A stretch of DNA of 35,413 nt from Desulfobacterales bacterium (lineage in GTDB: Bacteria > Desulfobacterota > Desulfobacteria > Desulfobacterales > JAAELO01): contig JAAELO010000902.1 in the NCBI GenBank assembly GCA_024226555.1, forward strand, positions 1 to 35,413. The letters are read 5' to 3'. Below are positions 31,461 to 35,413 of this stretch, in pieces (positions within the stretch are counted from its first letter, which is position 1; every line of letters begins with the position of its first letter). The translations under genes were made by a program, and so were the position numbers. The notes under the pieces were generated by a model. The model had not been told where the DNA came from. It searched no databases and saw only the letters and a program-made list of their open reading frames with translations.

Positions 31461-32090
31461 TTAACTATCCTGAAAAAGCTTTTTCAGGGTAGGGAGAAAA
31501 ATATCAACCAGGGTTTTATGAACCCAATTATAATAATCATCACTGTCTGGATCAAATCTGAGAAGCCATGATGCACTCTCCGGTGTGCCAAGATAATAAA
31601 ATGTAAGCGCATTAAAGCTGTCACTGAATCTATAAAAATCTTCATTGGATGACTTGAATTTGAGAACCTTTACCATCATTCCTCTAACCGATTCAATCAT
31701 TCCGATAATTCTGGCATGACCAGGTATTGTTCCAACAGTTTCGGAAGAAATATTTAACAAAAAAAATCTAAAAATCCAGGGAGATTTCTGTGAGAAATCT
31801 ATCATGCGCTTAACATAATGGGAAAACCCTTCAAGTCGGTCCATAGAACTTATTTCAATTACAGACTCTTCACATTCAATATAAAGCTCATTACAGATTT
31901 TCTCAGCAACAGCATCAAAAAGATCTGCTTTAGTGGGGTAATAATAACGGATCGATGCGTGGGGAAATCCACCCTCTCTTGCAATCATTCTAATACTTGC
32001 ATCGGTATAATTGTTCATAGCAAATATTAAACATGCAGCTTTCAATATTGCAGTCTTTGTTTTTTTTGGATCTTTATTTTTTTTTTTCAT
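31461..32090 (-). CDS. TetR/AcrR family regulator of the ferredoxin-type gene
   Basis: A 209-residue regulator. The HTH at about 31-51 is ASIRMIAREGGFPHASIRYYYPTKADL, a clear TetR DNA-binding pattern after a Lys-rich N-terminus. The C-terminal ligand domain is not specific. It is divergent from the ferredoxin-type gene at 32272; two perfect palindromes built on TTTGTAC / GTACAAA lie between them, so autoregulation with control of that gene is likely. Confidence 0.87.
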   Translation of the reverse strand: MKKKNKDPKKTKTAILKAACLIFAMNNYTDASIRMIAREGGFPHASIRYYYPTKADLFDAVAEKICNELYIECEESVIEISSMDRLEGFSHYVKRMIDFSQKSPWIFRFFLLNISSETVGTIPGHARIIGMIESVRGMMVKVLKFKSSNEDFYRFSDSFNALTFYYLGTPESASWLLRFDPDSDDYYNWVHKTLVDIFLPTLKKLFQDS

Positions 32091-32172
32091 TGTTGAACCT
32101 TTTTCTCACATAAAAAATCATAATATTTCCTAAGGAATCTACCACAGGCGCTTTATGCTTTCAAGTATCATA

Positions 32173-32190
32173 TTTGTACAGCTGTACAAA
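32173..32190. promoter_or_regulatory. TetR-type operator O1
   Basis: TTTGTACAGCTGTACAAA is a perfect 18-bp palindrome, 83 bases before the TetR start and 6 bases upstream of a TTGACA (32197-32202) that could be the -35 box of the ferredoxin-type gene. Confidence 0.75.
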
Positions 32191-32226
32191 AATACCTTGA
32201 CACTTTTTATTTGCTGTGAGAATTTA

Positions 32227-32242
32227 TTGTACACGTGTACAA
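32227..32242. promoter_or_regulatory. TetR-type operator O2
   Basis: TTGTACACGTGTACAA is a perfect 16-bp palindrome with the same outer bases as O1. The centres are 53 bases apart, about five helical turns, so both sites face the same side of the DNA. O2 lies where the ferredoxin-type gene's transcript should start. Confidence 0.75.
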
Positions 32243-32271
32243 ATAAAAAACGACTATAGAGAGGTGATCCA

Positions 32272-33369
32272 ATGGGAGATGAAGTTTATATAAAGCTGAG
32301 AGAACATATTGACAAGATGCCGGCGGGGTACGCAAAAACAGAATCCGGCGCTGAAATTAAGATGCTAAAAAAATTCTATACAGAAACACAGGCTAAGATT
32401 GCTGTTACAATTGGCCCTATGCCTGAAACAGATGAAACAATTGCAGACAGGCTTGATATGGATAGGGAGACAGCAATTTCTGAGATCAGAAAAATGGCCT
32501 CTGAAGGCAGCCTTTTTAGAGTTTCCACGCCAGACGGACCGCTTTTTCGCCACCCCAATTTTATTATGGGACTTTATGAATGGCATGTGAATGTGGTTGA
32601 TAAAGAGGTGGCAGAACTTGCTGATGACATCTATGACAGCCTTTTTGAAAACCACTGGAAAGGAAGAAAAACCAAACAGCTCCGCGTTGTACCTGTGGAT
32701 ACATCTCTTAATGGTAAAAGCACTGTAAAAAGCTACGATATTATACGTGATCTTGTAAAAGGAACCGGACAAGGACCTTATGCTGCAGCTCCATGTATTT
32801 GCAGAGTTGAGCAAATTAAAAAGGGTAATGAAGTTGAAAGACCCATGGAAACATGTCTGGTTTTTGGAATAGTTGCACAATACTATATTGAAAACGGTAT
32901 TGGTAAAGAACTGACAGTAGATCAGTTAATGGAAAAAATCGATGAATGTGAGGAAGCATCATTAGTCCCCTTCAGTACAAATTCAAAAGATATTGTTAAT
33001 ATGTGCATGTGTGACAAGGATTCATGTCAACTGTTCAGAAATTTAAGAAAATTCCCCAAACCAGCCGAAGAGATCCACGCAGCTTTCTACGCGTTCATTG
33101 ATAATACTTCATGCAATGGTTGTATGAAATGTACAAAAAAATGCCAGATAGATGCAATCTTTAAAACAAAAGTTAGTGCTGGTAAAAAAACATTTATACA
33201 TGAAGTGGATATGGATCGCTGTATAGGATGTGGATTATGCGTTGATATTTGCCCCCAGAATTCCTTATCGATGCAGGAAAAGGAAGTACTACCGGATGTG
33301 CCTGAAAACGCACTTGAAATGAATATGAGAATTGCAACTGAACGAATGCAACTTGAAACCATGGTCTAA
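32272..33369 (+). CDS. Fe-S protein with winged-helix-like N-domain and 2[4Fe-4S] ferredoxin C-domain
   Basis: A 365-residue protein. Residues 45-95 (KIAVTIGPMPETDETIADRL, then DMDRETAISEIRKMASEGSL) look like a winged-helix segment. A middle domain has its own cysteines at 175, 177 and 195 (PCICR...ETC) and at 245, 247 and 252 (MCMCDKDSC). The C-terminus holds two ferredoxin motifs, C281-x2-C284-x2-C287-x3-C291 and C317-x2-C320-x2-C323-x3-C327-P. This build is seen in anaerobes, often near oxidoreductases, and suggests electron transfer; the partner is unknown. A GAGAGG RBS precedes the ATG. The divergent TetR gene and two operators suggest inducible expression. Confidence 0.82.
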   Translation: MGDEVYIKLREHIDKMPAGYAKTESGAEIKMLKKFYTETQAKIAVTIGPMPETDETIADRLDMDRETAISEIRKMASEGSLFRVSTPDGPLFRHPNFIMGLYEWHVNVVDKEVAELADDIYDSLFENHWKGRKTKQLRVVPVDTSLNGKSTVKSYDIIRDLVKGTGQGPYAAAPCICRVEQIKKGNEVERPMETCLVFGIVAQYYIENGIGKELTVDQLMEKIDECEEASLVPFSTNSKDIVNMCMCDKDSCQLFRNLRKFPKPAEEIHAAFYAFIDNTSCNGCMKCTKKCQIDAIFKTKVSAGKKTFIHEVDMDRCIGCGLCVDICPQNSLSMQEKEVLPDVPENALEMNMRIATERMQLETMV

Positions 33370-33390
33370 TCAGTATCATGTTCTTCATTT

Positions 33391-33413
33391 AAAGCCTCTC
33401 ACTGAGGGGCTTT
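33391..33413. terminator. bidirectional terminator between convergent genes
   Basis: AAAGCCTCTC and GAGGGGCTTT form a 10-bp stem with one G-T pair and a 3-base loop, flanked by T-rich sequence on both strands. It overlaps the last codons of the minus-strand gene ending at 33399 and follows the ferredoxin-type gene stop at 33369. Confidence 0.8.
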
Positions 33414-34238
33414 GATTACAGAAAAATCCAACCATTGCTTTTGAAAGTTTCGTTCGATTTTCTTTTTATCATGTTTAGTCAGATCTAGTTGTTTAGCAAA
33501 ACGGTCTAAAAATTTTCTCTCTTTTTTATTAATATTTTCATCCACATTTATTATAGCAAAGGCATAAAAATAAAGAGTTTCTTCCAATTCGGATTTCTGA
33601 GCAAAAGATCCGATCTTTTTTAAAGATGTTGGATTTTCGAGTGTTTCATCAATTATTTTTTTAACATTCTTTTTATCAATACCAAATAGTTTAACTTTAT
33701 CATCAGAAAAAATACCCTCATCTGAGAAAATAAACTGGTCAATTATCTCAACACAACGCTTGTTTTCTTCGTAGCTTAAATCACCATCAGCATGTGCAGA
33801 TTGCCCTAATACGGAAACGATTACTTTGAGTAATTTTACAGTTTTATCAAATTCAGATGTATTACTTTCAATGTAAACAACTTCATTTATCCTGTCTTTT
33901 TTATTCTCATACTTTTTCAAAGCCGCACCTAAAGCAACTATGGCAGCAGTGATAACTCCAGCATCGTCTGTGAAACCAAGAGCAGGTAGTAAGTCAGGAA
34001 TAGCATCAATTGGCACAATGGTATAAACAAGTGCTCCTAAAGCGATAGCCTTACTCTCCCATTCTGCTTTTGGGTCTTTCACCATTTCACATAAAAGCGT
34101 TATTTTATCCCAGACATTTTTTAAAGCACCTTTTTTCATTCCCCCTATTTTGTCATTTACTTTTTTGATGTCAGAGTCTTCTAAATTCTTCCTGATCTCT
34201 TCCAATTGTTCCTTTGCAAGTTCCATCTCTTTAGTCAT
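33399..34238 (-). CDS. DUF1232 (YkvA-like) plus TerB-like protein
   Basis: A 279-residue protein. A charged N-terminal helix region (1-50) precedes a DUF1232 segment at about 62-98 (WESKAIALGALVYTIVPIDA, IPDLLPALGFTDDAGVI), the typical YkvA hydrophobic hairpin with the PxDxIPD motif. Residues 125-265 form an all-helical acidic domain (LKVIVSVLGQSAHADGDLSY through EENINKKERKFLDRFAKQL-like sequence), as in TerB proteins, which carry DG/E metal-site-like turns. This pairing is known in bacteria; the role is unclear but linked to membrane or stress functions. An isolated repeat end (ATAGATTCCCT, 34273-34283) lies 35 bases before the start. Confidence 0.8.
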   Translation of the reverse strand: MTKEMELAKEQLEEIRKNLEDSDIKKVNDKIGGMKKGALKNVWDKITLLCEMVKDPKAEWESKAIALGALVYTIVPIDAIPDLLPALGFTDDAGVITAAIVALGAALKKYENKKDRINEVVYIESNTSEFDKTVKLLKVIVSVLGQSAHADGDLSYEENKRCVEIIDQFIFSDEGIFSDDKVKLFGIDKKNVKKIIDETLENPTSLKKIGSFAQKSELEETLYFYAFAIINVDENINKKERKFLDRFAKQLDLTKHDKKKIERNFQKQWLDFSVIKAPQ

Positions 34239-34272
34239 TTTTAAATTCCAATAATTGAGGAGGTTGATTATT

Positions 34273-34283
34273 ATAGATTCCCT
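34273..34283. repeat. solitary family 1 end upstream of the DUF1232 gene
   Basis: ATAGATTCCCT matches the right end of copy B (TTAGATTCCC) except for one base. No partner end is visible within several hundred bases. Confidence 0.4.
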
Positions 34284-34432
34284 ATATTTTAAAAATATCC
34301 CATTCTAATTTTTAGGGCAATCTTTTAGTATTAAAATGAAAATTGAGGGAAATATAATTTTTTATCATGCTTTTAAAATTTTCATTAGAATGTTATTAAT
34401 TCTTTTTTATTAATATTATCAAGGAGAATAAA

Positions 34433-34999
34433 ATGCCTAAGGCTTGTGATTTGAAAAAAGGAAATGTTGTTGAAATAAATGGTGAAGCCTATATGGTTAA
34501 ACATATTGATGTTAAAACTCCGTCTGCAAGAGGGGCTGCAACACTTTACAAAATCAGATTCAGCAATGTTAAGACAAAGCAAAAATATGACGGAAGCTAC
34601 AAGGGTAATGATATGCTAAATGAGGTGGAGCTTCTGAGAAGATCAGTGCAATATCTCTATCCTGAGGGAGAGCTACATGTATTCATGGATAGTCAGGATT
34701 ATTCCCAGTATATGATAGATGGTGATGCAATTGAGAACGAATTTATCTGGCTCACTGATGGCATGGAAGGTATTCTTGGTCTTATCATCGATGAAAACAT
34801 GGTTGCGATTGAGATTCCAACTACTCTAATTTTTGAAATATCCGAAACAGCTCCTGGTATGAAAAGCGCCAGTGCATCAGCAAGAACCAAACCAGCAACT
34901 CTTTCTAATGGTGTTGAGATCCAGGTTCCTGAATATCTTGAACCAGGAGAGATGGTTAAAGTTAATACTGAAACAAAGAAATTTCTGTCCAGAGCATAA
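34433..34999 (+). CDS. efpL: elongation factor P-like protein EfpL (YeiP)
   Basis: A 188-residue EF-P paralogue of normal length. The KOW-like N-domain starts MPKACDLKKGNVVEINGEAY; the loop TPSARGAATLYKIRF, with Arg33 at the tip, is the EfpL signature in place of the modified Lys of EF-P. The middle and C-domains follow, ending with ETAPGMKSASASARTKPATL and SNGVEIQVPEYLEPGEMVKV, the highly conserved C-terminal block. It binds ribosomes stalled at certain peptide-bond sequences, mainly proline-containing. An AAGGAG RBS lies 7 bases before the ATG. It is a single gene. Confidence 0.95.
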   Translation: MPKACDLKKGNVVEINGEAYMVKHIDVKTPSARGAATLYKIRFSNVKTKQKYDGSYKGNDMLNEVELLRRSVQYLYPEGELHVFMDSQDYSQYMIDGDAIENEFIWLTDGMEGILGLIIDENMVAIEIPTTLIFEISETAPGMKSASASARTKPATLSNGVEIQVPEYLEPGEMVKVNTETKKFLSRA

Positions 35000-35045
35000 G
35001 TTAAAAATATGAATGTGCAGAATACCAATTTTTGATCATGTACCT

Positions 35046-35076
35046 AAACGGATACAAATAAAAATAGTATCCGTTT
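35046..35076 (+). terminator. hairpin terminator after efpL
   Basis: AAACGGATAC (35046-35055) and GTATCCGTTT (35067-35076) form a perfect 10-bp stem with an 11-base A-rich loop, 46 bases after the efpL stop. The following TTTCTGT is only a weak T-run. Confidence 0.7.
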
Positions 35077-35360
35077 CTGTAAAATCTATAGTTAACAAAT
35101 GAGACTACCTAAATGTACAAAATGACAAATGCTGTTTTCGCAAACTATATTAAGATTGATATATGACGCACATACTCTATCCTGGAGAATAGATCCTCTG
35201 TTGTTATAGGCACTTTTGCAAAATTCAGGATTGATATTGGTAAAATAGAGTGCATTCTTCGAAAATAAAGACAATATAGTTTTAAGCTCATCTTGGTGTG
35301 GTATAGCTATAGCAGACACCTCGAAAAGAGTGTATAAGAAAACAAACTTTTGGAGGGATA
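35077..35360. other. gene-free stretch before the transposase gene
   Basis: No supported gene. A minus-strand frame spans this region but starts inside the transposase gene and has no RBS. The left end of the insertion sequence should lie in the last 100 bases or so, but no inverted repeat can be confirmed because the right end is outside the window. Confidence 0.4.
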
Positions 35361-35413
35361 ATGGGAATAAGAAACAAGTATACAAAACAATTTAAAAAAG
35401 ATGCTGTAGATCT
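35361..35413 (+). CDS. IS3-family-type transposase OrfA, 3' end outside the window
   Basis: Behind a GGAGGG RBS the frame reads MGIRNKYTKQFKKDAVD to the window's end. This matches the usual start of IS3-family OrfA proteins (M-x-x-R-x-K-Y-x-x-E-F-K-x-x-A-V), just before their helix-turn-helix. Only 17 residues are visible, so the family is likely but the subgroup cannot be told. Confidence 0.75.
   Translation, partial: MGIRNKYTKQFKKDAVD

Noticed and set aside
35092-35385. 97-codon minus-strand frame at the window's right end
   Set aside because: It starts inside the transposase gene, has no RBS and shows no recognisable domain.
1-35413. CRISPR array, rRNA, tRNA or prophage module
   Set aside because: No regularly spaced direct repeats, rRNA or tRNA cloverleaf or phage structural genes were recognised. 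A tRNA scan was not possible by eye, so a missed tRNA cannot be excluded.

Overview
The window is a low-GC bacterial chromosome segment. It encodes CoA-based catabolism with an electron-transfer flavoprotein, several Fe-S proteins, a lipoprotein hydrolase and HrpB/EfpL-type genes. This mix, together with a probable selenocysteine-containing regulator, suggests an anaerobic Gram-negative bacterium, perhaps Desulfobacterota. That placement is inference; there is no rRNA or other marker gene to fix it.

Layout. 1-702: tail of a methyltransferase. 938-8733: an acyl-CoA catabolic locus. The minus-strand genes are acyl-CoA dehydrogenase (ACAD), an aminoglycoside-phosphotransferase-like kinase, an SDR and a 3-hydroxyacyl-CoA dehydrogenase, with a histidine phosphatase and TetR pair upstream. 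The plus-strand genes are etfB-etfA. Two palindromes sharing CGAGCG-N-TCGA, one before the ACAD gene and one between tetR and etfB, suggest a single TetR regulon. The ACAD has Asp where ordinary ACADs have the catalytic Glu, as in the ACAD10/11 and LvaC group, which points to 4-hydroxyacyl-CoA breakdown through a phosphorylated intermediate. 8880-12107: a lipase-chaperone-like protein, an SGNH lipoprotein and a periplasmic binding-protein-like protein. 12189-12559: a GNAT gene destroyed by a repeat element. 12699-19826: an ankyrin protein, a 5'-truncated tRNA-dihydrouridine synthase, a 1346-residue leucine-rich-repeat protein and an Fe-S aldo/keto reductase, all on the plus strand. 19909-22064: ilvBN behind a Val/Leu/Ile-rich leader peptide and an attenuator. 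23038-26170: a transglutaminase-like protein, a MaoC-like protein, a receiver-like protein and a LysR regulator. 26249-28795: hrpB. 28937-31431: poorly characterised genes, one frameshifted. 31461-33369: a TetR regulator divergent from a ferredoxin-type protein, with two palindromic operators between them. 33399-34999: a DUF1232/TerB protein and efpL. 35361-end: the start of a transposase.

Two observations stand out. First, the LysR gene has an in-frame TGA exactly where relatives carry a conserved Cys (the OxyR Cys199 position). The TGA is followed by a hairpin with a GGUC loop like that of the E. coli fdhF SECIS, so the gene probably encodes a selenoprotein regulator rather than being broken. 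Second, a family of short non-coding inverted-repeat elements (ends AGGGAACCTCTAATA) is scattered through the window. One copy has wrecked a GNAT gene. In three unrelated genes the element's end supplies the last codons and the stop, so all three proteins end in Gly-Asn-Leu.

No CRISPR array, rRNA or tRNA gene was recognised by reading.
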